Shown here in pieces: positions 1-6,604 of a stretch of DNA of 9,411 nucleotides. Source of the DNA: DASPJR01 sp035628505 (GTDB lineage Bacteria; Planctomycetota; SZUA-567; H5-PLA8); the NCBI GenBank assembly GCA_035628505.1, contig DASPJR010000043.1:1-9411 (forward strand), read 5' to 3'. Position 1 is the stretch's first letter. Every line of letters begins with the position of its first letter. The notes beneath the pieces were generated by a model. The model saw nothing but the letters and a program-made list of their open reading frames with translations, was not told where the DNA came from and searched no databases. A program made the translations under genes and the position numbers.

Positions 1-275
1 CCGCCGTTTGGCGTGAATGTCGGAGCGGCCAGAGCGGCGTTCTTTGTGAAGGTCGCCGATGCGACAGTACTGTCGGCCATGCCGCTCTTTACGGCGAGAG
101 CCTTCAACGTCGTCGTGGCGCTGAGACTGAGCGCGGCCGAGTAAACCGGCGAGGCCGTCGTGGGAGTGCTGCCGTCGGTCGTGTAGTGGATTGTGGCGCC
201 AGTCGTGGCGCAGGCGATCGTGACGCTCACGGCATTGTCGAACGTTCCACCGTTGGGCGTGAACGTCGGCGTTGC
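1..275 (-). repeat. Tandem CHB_HEX_C-like protein modules (one complete, one cut by the window edge)
   Basis: Within the large modular enzyme, the octapeptide PTFTPNGG is encoded twice in the same frame, with its first Pro codon starting at 269 and again at 23, an 82-residue period. The complete unit contains IHYTTDGSTPT and ends in a Leu-Lys-Ala-Leu-Ala strand, the pattern of the chitobiase/beta-hexosaminidase C-terminal domain (PF13290). Such modules are common Ig-like spacers in extracellular proteins of environmental bacteria. More copies probably lie beyond the left edge. Confidence 0.75.
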
Positions 276-3200
276 GACGCCGGTCGAGACCGATGTGTCG
301 TGCGCGCCGATGTCGTAGCCGGCTCCCGCGGGAATCGTGTTGCCGTAGAAGTCACGCGTACCGGGATTGATGCTGAACAGGCTCTGCAGATTCAGGCCTG
401 CATCGATCAGCGGAGAGCCGGACAGAAGCTTGTATGCGCTGAGCGTGCTGAGCTGATCAGGGTTGCCGATCGTGCCACCGTTGCCTGCCGACGTGAGCAG
501 CGGATCGCCCTGTAGCCCCGTATCGACCGTGCCGTTTTTCTCCTGCCCGGTCGCACGCCACGAGGCAAGGTCGGTGTAGTTTGTCGCACCCCATTTGATA
601 ATGAAGTTGGATGCTGTCGTTCCGGCGTAATAGGCATTGCCCTGAAACTGAACGCTGCTCGTGGCGTAATTGGTGTTGGCATCGATCAGCTTCACGGCAC
701 CGCTGGTCTGCAAAATATTATTGCGGATCTTGTTTCCGCTGCCGACGCCGGTGATCTTGATTGCCGCGCCGCTTGTTGTCGGCGCGATGTAAATCGTGTT
801 GTTGTAGATGTGGTTGTTGGCCACCGCGCTGCCGCCGCCCATGTAGATTCCCGCATGCCCGTGCGCGCGGCCATCGTTCTGGCTGATGTTGTAGCGGATA
901 ATGTTGCCGCTCAGTGCCGGCCGGGCGCCGCCGAACTGATAGACGAGGTAGCCCGAGCCGTGGTTGTTGTGAGAGTAATTGTATTGGACGATGCAGTTGG
1001 TCACGCCGCCGTCGAGATCGAATCCGCCGCCGTCGGTTGAACTGCTGCCGGTCTTATTGTCGTAGGATTCGTTGAACTGCATGGTGATGCCGCGCGCATC
1101 CCACAACCAGATACCGACGGGGCCGCCGCCGCTGTAGTTGCAGAGCTCGCCGTTATTGTAGGCGACGCAGCGCTCGATAAGGCCGCCATCCAGGTCGGAG
1201 AGAACAATGCCGCTGCCCGAGTTGGTGCCTTTGTTGACGATGCCGCGGTTGTTGTAGGTCGTGCAGTTTCGAACGATGACGTTGGAGTGGGCGTAGGTCG
1301 TGGCGGACGAAGTAAAGTATCCCCACGACGAGATGCCGCAGTCGCCGTTGTCGTGCGCGACGCAGTTGGTGATCTGCACATCGTTGTAGCCGCTCTTGCT
1401 GCCGTCAGCGGGCCAGGAGCCAAAGACAATGCCCACGCTTTTGAAACCGCTGACGTCCAGGTTGTCAATCCGGATGTAATTCAGTTTAACGGCGCCGTTG
1501 AGATCCATATAGAGCTCAACGCCGCTGCCTGTGTTGCCACTCTGCGTGCTGGAATTCCAGCCGCCGACGACAATGAGATTGCTGATGGAGAAGCCGGCGG
1601 TGTTGTAGAGGGAAATGCCTTTGCCAGTTCCGGCGTTCAGCGTGGCGCGGCCGGTGCCGTACGAGCTTACCGTAATCGGACTCGCTGCCGTTCCGGCGTC
1701 GTCCGATCCGAAGCTCAGATTTCCGGCAAACGTCTGGCCGCCTTCGAAGAAGATGCGATCGCCGGCGGCGAAGCTGGTGTTGTTGACTTTGCCGATTGTT
1801 TTCCAGGGCTGTGCCTGCGTGCCGGGATTTGTATCGGCGCCTGTGGCACTCACGTAGTAATCGCGTGCCGAGGTCGTCGCGCGGCTGACGACGTTTGACA
1901 GTCCACTCGTGTTCGGAACCTCGTCGCTGGTTTTGATCGCGAAGTAATAGGTCGCACCGGCATTCAGACCGCCGACGGTGAAGGTCTGCGTTGTGCCGGC
2001 CGCAGCCGGAGTGGGCTCGCCGCTGGCCTGCGTGGCCGAGGCCCAGTTTGCGTCAGTGATCGTCGAGGTGCTGTAGCGGATGTCGTAGCTGGCCGCGGTG
2101 CCGCTTGAACCGTCGTCGCCGGGCGCAGTCCAGCTCAGGGTGACCGACGAGCTCGTGCTTGCCGTCGCGCTCAGGCTCGTGATCGCCGCGGGGGCGGTCG
2201 CGTCCACTTGAAGTTCGAGTACCGTAATCGAGAGCGGATCAAGTGTGGTGTTGATGACATTGGAACTGACCGCGACATTGGCCAGCTGGTTCCACGTGGG
2301 CTGCAGATCTTCCGGCGTCGTGCCTTTGAAGACCCAGCGCCTGGCGGTCGTGGCATTGGGATAATTGGTCAGGGTCAGCGCCGTATCGTGAGCGATCGTG
2401 TCCTTATTGGTGAGAAAGACAGTCAGCTTGTTCGTGGACGGCGTGTGGCTCGCGTAGGTGCGTACCATTGCGGTGCTGGTCGTCGTGACGAGATTCTGCT
2501 GCAGGAAATTTCCCCAGATCGCCAGCGCGCGGCCGGTGGCGAGCAGCTGATTTCGCGAGTCCAGCGCGTTGAGATCGCCCGGCGCGGCGCCGGTGACGAT
2601 TGAGAAATCGTCGATGTACAGCGTGGCAGCTCCGCCGGACTTGTAGCACCAGATGTCGACGAAATCGAAGGCGGGCGGCGCCTTGAAACTCGCCGTGTAC
2701 TCTTTCCAGGAGGTGCTGTCGCAGGTGAACGACGCGCCGCCGACGCTGTTGCCGCCGCTGTAAAAAGTGACTCCGCCGCCGGCCCACACGCTCGTGCTTG
2801 TCTCGCGTGCCCAGACCTTGAACGTGTAGACCGTGTTCGGCGTGAAAAGGCTCGTCGCAACCTGTCCCCGTCCGCCATCGGTGCTACCGGTCACCTTCAG
2901 GCCTTTGGCGCCGCTGCGAAATTCTCCTGCGACGGTCGTGATCGATGAGTTTCCGGCCGTGGCATCGAAATTTTCAGTCCAGCCGCTCAAGTCAGATTCG
3001 AAGCCGGGATTGGTCGTGATCAGGTTGGTAGTCCCGACCGGAAGTGCGAAAGCGTCGTTGTCGATCCAGCGCGTGTTCCAGAATTGAACATAGTCGACCT
3101 GGGTCTTCTTGAGGTGCTGTCCGACAATGTCGAAGAGCACTAACGCGTGGCCGATATCGTTCTGGTTGGCCCACGCGTTGGCCCAGTCATGTGCGCCGAG

Positions 3201-4148
3201 CTCTGAAACGGTGACCTTGATGCGGCTCTTCTCGCTGGTCGAGATTGTCGACGCACTGATCGCGCTGATGGCCGTATCGGCGGAACTGGTGAAGCTCGGG
3301 GTTCCGTTTTTGAACGTGTTGTAACCGCTGGTCCAGTTGTACGGCGGATAGTCATGAACATCGAGGTAGTCAAAATAAGTTGAGGCCGTGTTCAGAAGTG
3401 TCTGGAACCATGCCGAACTGCGCCCGTTCACACCGATTTTGATCGTGGCGTCAACGCCTTTCATTGCCGTCGAAAAGTCGATGACGTCCTGTGCGTACTG
3501 CGTCGCGCCCGGATTTCCGTCGCTCGTGTAATCGGTCTCGTTGCCGATTGTCCAGTACTTCACGCCGTAACCCTTGGTCACGTTTGCGTAGCGGACCCAT
3601 TCGCGTGCGTGGTTGATCAGATCCATGCGCGTCGGTCGCGTACCGCCGGACGTCAGCGCCTTGTACATCGAATCGTACGGGAGCACGATAACCGGCTCAG
3701 CGTTGATGTTTTTGCAGATCGTCATAAACTCGTCGAAGCTCATCGGCTCTTTGCCGGAGATCCATGTCGCGTTGTCGGCGTTGGTGAACTGCCGGTCGCC
3801 GGCTGGCCATTCGTTGGGGCCGGTGCGGCAGAGAGTGGGGGACGACGAGGACCACGGCGTGCCCAGTCCAGTAAACGAGTGGGCCATGTGCGAATCGGAT
3901 TTCTCGCCGCCCGGATAACGCAGAAAGCGGACGTTCATTTCCTGGAGCGCAGCCTGCGTCGTGCGCGGCGGCGTTGAAGTGCGCCGGCGCTCGGAGTCCA
4001 TCAGGTAATTCATGTTGATGCCCACCGGCTTGCGGGAGACATCTGCCAGCACCGACGTCGCGTTCACTGAAACGGAGTCGACGGCGTGCGCCGAAAGGGA
4101 GGTCACAACAAGAAAGAGAGCCACTGCCTGCAGAGATGTTCGCGCCAT
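1..4148 (-). CDS. Secreted modular glycoside hydrolase (clan GH-A barrel + inserted CBM + Fn3 + beta-helix + CHB_HEX_C modules), partial, C-terminus off window
   Basis: The frame is open from ATG at 4148 to the left edge (at least 1382 codons, no stop). Residues 1-22 form a signal peptide ending AHA. Residues 23-374 look like a clan GH-A (GH51/GH39/GH79-like) TIM barrel: LRYPGG at 76-81, WTIGNE with acid/base candidate E204, and VSELG with nucleophile candidate E316. A CBM4/9-like jelly roll spans about 375-517 (NPGFESDLSGW near its start, YIDDFSI near its end). It separates the barrel from the hydrolase's C-terminal beta domain (about 520-643). Next come Fn3 (about 646-757), then a right-handed parallel beta-helix (about 760-1283) that opens DYYVSATGADTNPGTQAQPW, is rich in Asn-containing rungs and closes YDIGAHD. 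CHB_HEX_C-type modules start at about 1292 and 1374. The start is supported by GAGGAG six bases upstream and by the signal peptide. The protein is probably secreted and acts on a complex polysaccharide. Exact GH family and substrate are not determined; the beta-helix could be a lyase, a hydrolase or only a binding module. Confidence 0.88.
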   Translation of the reverse strand, partial: MARTSLQAVALFLVVTSLSAHAVDSVSVNATSVLADVSRKPVGINMNYLMDSERRRTSTPPRTTQAALQEMNVRFLRYPGGEKSDSHMAHSFTGLGTPWSSSSPTLCRTGPNEWPAGDRQFTNADNATWISGKEPMSFDEFMTICKNINAEPVIVLPYDSMYKALTSGGTRPTRMDLINHAREWVRYANVTKGYGVKYWTIGNETDYTSDGNPGATQYAQDVIDFSTAMKGVDATIKIGVNGRSSAWFQTLLNTASTYFDYLDVHDYPPYNWTSGYNTFKNGTPSFTSSADTAISAISASTISTSEKSRIKVTVSELGAHDWANAWANQNDIGHALVLFDIVGQHLKKTQVDYVQFWNTRWIDNDAFALPVGTTNLITTNPGFESDLSGWTENFDATAGNSSITTVAGEFRSGAKGLKVTGSTDGGRGQVATSLFTPNTVYTFKVWARETSTSVWAGGGVTFYSGGNSVGGASFTCDSTSWKEYTASFKAPPAFDFVDIWCYKSGGAATLYIDDFSIVTGAAPGDLNALDSRNQLLATGRALAIWGNFLQQNLVTTTSTAMVRTYASHTPSTNKLTVFLTNKDTIAHDTALTLTNYPNATTARRWVFKGTTPEDLQPTWNQLANVAVSSNVINTTLDPLSITVLELQVDATAPAAITSLSATASTSSSVTLSWTAPGDDGSSGTAASYDIRYSTSTITDANWASATQASGEPTPAAAGTTQTFTVGGLNAGATYYFAIKTSDEVPNTSGLSNVVSRATTSARDYYVSATGADTNPGTQAQPWKTIGKVNNTSFAAGDRIFFEGGQTFAGNLSFGSDDAGTAASPITVSSYGTGRATLNAGTGKGISLYNTAGFSISNLIVVGGWNSSTQSGNTGSGVELYMDLNGAVKLNYIRIDNLDVSGFKSVGIVFGSWPADGSKSGYNDVQITNCVAHDNGDCGISSWGYFTSSATTYAHSNVIVRNCTTYNNRGIVNKGTNSGSGIVLSDLDGGLIERCVAYNNGELCNYSGGGPVGIWLWDARGITMQFNESYDNKTGSSSTDGGGFDLDGGVTNCIVQYNYSHNNHGSGYLVYQFGGARPALSGNIIRYNISQNDGRAHGHAGIYMGGGSAVANNHIYNNTIYIAPTTSGAAIKITGVGSGNKIRNNILQTSGAVKLIDANTNYATSSVQFQGNAYYAGTTASNFIIKWGATNYTDLASWRATGQEKNGTVDTGLQGDPLLTSAGNGGTIGNPDQLSTLSAYKLLSGSPLIDAGLNLQSLFSINPGTRDFYGNTIPAGAGYDIGAHDTSVSTGVATPTFTPNGGTFDNAVSVTIACATTGATIHYTTDGSTPTTASPVYSAALSLSATTTLKALAVKSGMADSTVASATFTKNAALAAPTFTPNG

Positions 4149-4154
4149 GTCCCG

Positions 4155-4160
4155 CTCCTC
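4155..4160 (-). promoter_or_regulatory. Ribosome binding site of the modular glycoside hydrolase
   Basis: GAGGAG on the minus strand lies six bases before the ATG at 4148. It is a near-consensus Shine-Dalgarno sequence. It fixes the start directly ahead of a well-formed signal peptide. Confidence 0.7.
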
Positions 4161-4257
4161 GACGATGAATTGCACGTGTCGATAGGCATTCTCGGAAGCG
4201 AACTCGACCATACATAAATTCTTTTCTGAATTAGCTTTGCACGAGGTGCTCCCGAGT

Positions 4258-4271
4258 TGCGCACGTGTGCA
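4258..4271. promoter_or_regulatory. Imperfect 14-bp dyad with CACGTG core, candidate operator
   Basis: TGCGCACGTGTGCA pairs with its own reverse complement except at one position per arm and centres on the palindrome CACGTG. It lies midway between two divergent start codons, where a shared regulator could act. The binding protein is unknown. Confidence 0.3.
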
Positions 4272-4289
4272 TTCGTTGAGCAACGCATG
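4270..4289. promoter_or_regulatory. Imperfect 20-bp dyad CATTCGTTG-AG-CAACGCATG, candidate operator
   Basis: The arms CATTCGTTG and CAACGCATG are complementary at eight of nine positions around a two-base centre. The inner five bases of each arm (CGTTG/CAACG) match perfectly. It directly abuts the CACGTG dyad and lies about 100 bases before the sigma factor start. A two-base loop makes an RNA hairpin less likely than a DNA site for a dimeric regulator. Confidence 0.35.
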
Positions 4290-4388
4290 AGTTCGTCAGG
4301 AGTTACTGCCGAGGCCGCTAAAAAAGTTTCAGGAAGAGCTGTATGGTTTGGCGCGCTCAGGCGAATATAAGGTGAACCGGGTGGACGC

Positions 4389-4916
4389 ATGGATCAGGCG
4401 CGCGAACAGCTTATCAAAGATTTCCAGAAGAACCGTCTGCGCATGGTTGCGTACATTCGCACGCTCACCGGCGACAGCGACACGGCTGAGGACGTCTTTC
4501 AGGAACTGACGCTGGTGGTGCTGCAGAAAATCTCCGAGTTCCGGCTCGACGGCGATTTTCCGGCGTGGTGCCGCGGCATTGCGCGCAATCTCGCGCGGCG
4601 GGAAAAATCCAAATCGCGGCGGCTGGTCGCCATTGAGGACCCCGAGCTGCTCAGCGTGGTGGATAAAGCCTTCGACGAGGCCGCGCAGCGCGAGCTGCTC
4701 GACACGCGCCGCACGCAGATGCGCCAATGCATGGAGAAACTCGCACCGAACAATCACGAACTGCTGAACCAGCGGTATGTCTTGAATCTGAGCCTCAAGC
4801 AGCTTGCGGCGCGCCTGAACCGTTCTGAAGGTTCGGTGCAGGTCGCGCTATCGCGCATCCGCAAAACGATCACTGAATGTGTTGAGCGCAATCACGCCGC
4901 GGAGGCGCTGGAATGA
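4389..4916 (+). CDS. ECF-like RNA polymerase sigma-70 factor (Rhodopirellula/Verrucomicrobium family type)
   Basis: This is a 175-residue sigma factor with only regions 2 and 4, the ECF layout. Region 2 covers about residues 9-75 and includes the core-binding and -10 recognition helices (DTAEDVFQELTLVVLQ, then FPAWCRGIARNLARREKSK). A linker of about 30 residues follows. Region 4 covers about 109-165, with the helix-turn-helix LSLKQLAARLNRSEGSVQVA that reads the -35 element. Length and motifs fit the group often named the Rhodopirellula/Verrucomicrobium family (TIGR02989). It would direct RNA polymerase to a small regulon, plausibly the neighbouring hydrolase genes. Its stop overlaps the start of the FecR-domain gene (ATGA), so the two are made together, as expected for a sigma and its membrane regulator. 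The ribosome site is weak (GGGTGGA at 4379-4385). The family is clear; the target promoters are unknown. Confidence 0.9.
   Translation: MDQAREQLIKDFQKNRLRMVAYIRTLTGDSDTAEDVFQELTLVVLQKISEFRLDGDFPAWCRGIARNLARREKSKSRRLVAIEDPELLSVVDKAFDEAAQRELLDTRRTQMRQCMEKLAPNNHELLNQRYVLNLSLKQLAARLNRSEGSVQVALSRIRKTITECVERNHAAEALE
4901..4905 (+). promoter_or_regulatory. Ribosome binding site of the FecR-domain gene inside the sigma gene
   Basis: GGAGG lies seven bases before the ATG at 4913, within the last codons of the sigma gene. With the ATGA stop/start overlap at 4913-4916 it supports this start and translational coupling. Confidence 0.65.
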
Positions 4917-6289
4917 GCGAGCGCCTCGAAGCACTTTACACGCAGCTGTGCGAAGGCACGCTCGATTCCGCGGGGCGCGAGGAACTTCTCTCGCTGCTCC
5001 GTGACAAGAACAATCGCGCGGCGCTGGTGGACATCGCTGTTTATGAAGCGGTCGTCGCCGACGAGCTGAAACTCGCAGAAGCGCGCGGCGAAGCAGAAGC
5101 GATCCGCGATAAAAGTGGCCAGCTTCCGGCGGTGCGGGCGACCCGGCGCGTGAGCGCTGTTAAGCTGGCGCCGGCGCGATCCGGCCGCGTGCGAAGCGTT
5201 GCGGCGCAAAAAAGTTCGTCGCTGGGCTGGGCGCTGGCGGCAATGGTGCTTCTGTCACTCGGAGCGATGGCCTATCTGAAGGTCACGCAGAGTCAGCGCG
5301 TGGATGTCGCCGTACTTGAAAAGCTTGAAGGCGGCGCGACAGTTCTGCGCGGCCGCGAAGTGCTCAGCGCTACTGCCGGGATGGCACTGGCCTCAGGCGA
5401 CCAGCTTCAGGTGAAGGGCGCGGCGTTGAGCGTCGCTTATGCAGACGGAACACGGCTGGCACTTGGCACGGGAGCGCGTCTGGCGCTGAACGGATCTTCG
5501 TCTGCAAAGGTACTGCGGCTCAGCAGCGGCAAACTCGATGCGAACGTGACTCCGCAAACCTCGCCGCTGCGTTTGCTCACGCCGCATTCAGAAGTGACTG
5601 TGCTTGGAACCGAATTTACCCTCGAGATCGAAAAGCAGGGCACGCGCCTGGAAGTCAACGTCGGACGCGTGAAGCTTGCGGATGTAACCACGAAAGCCGA
5701 GGTCGAAGTTCCCGCCGGCAAATTCGCGGTCGCCGGAACGGGCAAGCTGGAAGCGCTGCCGCTCGAGGTGAAGCTTGCAAAGCTGCTCGACGATTTCGAA
5801 GCAGAGAAGCTTTCGAACTGGACGATCTTTGCGCTGAACAAATCCAAGATTCGCCAGAAGCGCGTGACGCCCGGCAAGGCGAGCGCTGGTGCGCTGCGCG
5901 TTGATTATGAAGTGCCGCTCGCTGAGGGCGGAGGCGGGACGTATTACAACCTGCGCGGACGTTCGCAGGACTGGAGCAGCTACAGCGGCGTGAGCTTCTG
6001 GTTTTACGGCAATGGCACCGGCAACGACATGGCATTTGAAATCATGGAAAATCAGCTGCCCGGCCGCAACGAGGACACAGCCGAGCGCTTCGTTTATGAG
6101 TTCAAAGACAATTTTACAGGCTGGCGCCAGATCACCGCCAGGTGGGGCGCGTTCAAGCGTCGCAACTGGCAGCCGGGCAAAGTTCCCAATGATGGCTTTA
6201 CGCTCAAGCAGGTCAACGGCTTCGACTTCATCGCCGGCACAGGCAGCGGCTGGTTCATGGCCGACCAGATCGGGCTGATCAAGGATTAA
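4913..6289 (+). CDS. FecR-domain membrane protein with C-terminal CBM11/CIA30-like domain, probable carbohydrate-sensing anti-sigma regulator
   Basis: This is a 458-residue protein. Residues 1-100 form a charged, helical N-terminal part that should be cytoplasmic and could bind the sigma factor. Residues about 104-122 are one transmembrane helix (LGWALAAMVLLSLGAMAYL). Residues about 135-275 are a FecR domain: AMVLRG-like strands near 143-148, YADGTRLALGTGARLAL at 176-192, then LLTPHSEVTVLGTEFTLEI at 221-239 and NVGRVKL at 249-255. Residues about 290-458 form a beta-sandwich resembling CBM11/CIA30: LLDDFEAEKLSNW at its start, GVSFWFYGNGTGND at 359-372, then TGWRQITARWGAF at 402-414 and WFMADQIGLI at its end. 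FecR-type proteins regulate partner ECF sigma factors across the membrane. The appended fold suggests the signal is a sugar or polysaccharide rather than a siderophore. The sensing role is inferred from architecture and from coupling to the sigma gene. Confidence 0.85.
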   Translation: MSERLEALYTQLCEGTLDSAGREELLSLLRDKNNRAALVDIAVYEAVVADELKLAEARGEAEAIRDKSGQLPAVRATRRVSAVKLAPARSGRVRSVAAQKSSSLGWALAAMVLLSLGAMAYLKVTQSQRVDVAVLEKLEGGATVLRGREVLSATAGMALASGDQLQVKGAALSVAYADGTRLALGTGARLALNGSSSAKVLRLSSGKLDANVTPQTSPLRLLTPHSEVTVLGTEFTLEIEKQGTRLEVNVGRVKLADVTTKAEVEVPAGKFAVAGTGKLEALPLEVKLAKLLDDFEAEKLSNWTIFALNKSKIRQKRVTPGKASAGALRVDYEVPLAEGGGGTYYNLRGRSQDWSSYSGVSFWFYGNGTGNDMAFEIMENQLPGRNEDTAERFVYEFKDNFTGWRQITARWGAFKRRNWQPGKVPNDGFTLKQVNGFDFIAGTGSGWFMADQIGLIKD

Positions 6290-6307
6290 TCTACTGCGGC
6301 GTGCTTG

Positions 6308-6604
6308 CTAGCCGCCGGCAATCGCGCCAACGATCAGGTATGGCTCAGCGCCGGAAGCAACCGGTTCGGGCAGCGGCGCATCCATATCTTCGTGCGAGAG
6401 ATCTTCGCTGCAGGCGTAAAAGCGCAGCAGCGGGCGGCGCTTCTTGGTGTCGTGGTCGCGGATCGTGCCGCGCAGCATCGGAAACTTCGCCTCCAGCGCG
6501 TCCAGCACGGTACGCTGCGTGACAGGTCCGCTGACCTCAAGCGTGACCTCGCCGTCGACGCGCGCCAGCGTCCGCAGATGAAACGGGAGTTGCACCCGGA
6601 TCAT
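6308..6604 (-). CDS. MoaD/ThiS-family ubiquitin-like protein with C-terminal Gly-Gly
   Basis: This is a 98-residue protein with the beta-grasp pattern of MoaD/ThiS sulfur carriers: an N-terminal strand (MIRVQLPFHLR), a VTLEVSGPVTQRTVLDALEAKFP stretch at about 20-42 forming strand plus helix, an RD..TKKRRPLLRFY segment, and the tail IVGAIAGG. In this family the terminal Gly-Gly is adenylated by an E1-like enzyme and becomes a thiocarboxylate or an isopeptide donor. Its start overlaps the stop of the upstream beta-propeller gene (ATGA), so the pair is co-translated. The insert around residues 50-80 makes it longer than a typical MoaD (about 80 residues). No MoeB/ThiF, MoaE or ThiG gene is present here, so I do not assign it to molybdopterin or thiamine synthesis. 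It converges on the FecR-domain gene with an 18-base gap. Confidence 0.75.
   Translation of the reverse strand: MIRVQLPFHLRTLARVDGEVTLEVSGPVTQRTVLDALEAKFPMLRGTIRDHDTKKRRPLLRFYACSEDLSHEDMDAPLPEPVASGAEPYLIVGAIAGG

Larger units (their letters stand above)
4149..4388. promoter_or_regulatory. Divergent intergenic region between the hydrolase and the sigma factor gene
   Basis: This 240-bp non-coding stretch must hold the promoters for the leftward hydrolase gene and the rightward sigma-FecR operon. It is more AT-rich than its surroundings around 4210-4240 and has an A6 run at 4320-4325. Two abutting dyads lie at 4258-4289. A TATAAG box at 4366-4371 could be a -10 for the sigma gene, but no convincing -35 sits 16-18 bases upstream. 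No confident sigma-70 promoter was found on either strand, which would fit use of an alternative sigma factor. Confidence 0.5.

Noticed and set aside
1287..1898. 203-codon plus-strand frame
   Set aside because: It is opposite the beta-helix coding sequence and reflects GC-rich antisense reading only.
3697..4215. 172-codon minus-strand frame overlapping the hydrolase start
   Set aside because: It is out of frame with the signal peptide and GH-A motifs, shows low-complexity Arg/His/Ala composition and has no ribosome site.
4366..4371. TATAAG as a -10 promoter box for the sigma gene
   Set aside because: No acceptable -35 at proper spacing, and an 18-base distance to the start codon leaves almost no leader. 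Kept only as a remark in the intergenic entry.
4913..6289. Iron-dicitrate uptake regulator (FecR proper)
   Set aside because: No FecA/TonB receptor or iron transport gene is nearby, and the C-terminus is a CBM-like fold not present in FecR of iron systems.
6296..6315. GCGGC...GCCGC hairpin between the convergent FecR and MoaD-like genes
   Set aside because: Five-base stem with a ten-base loop and no T tract on either strand; too weak to call a terminator in GC-rich DNA.
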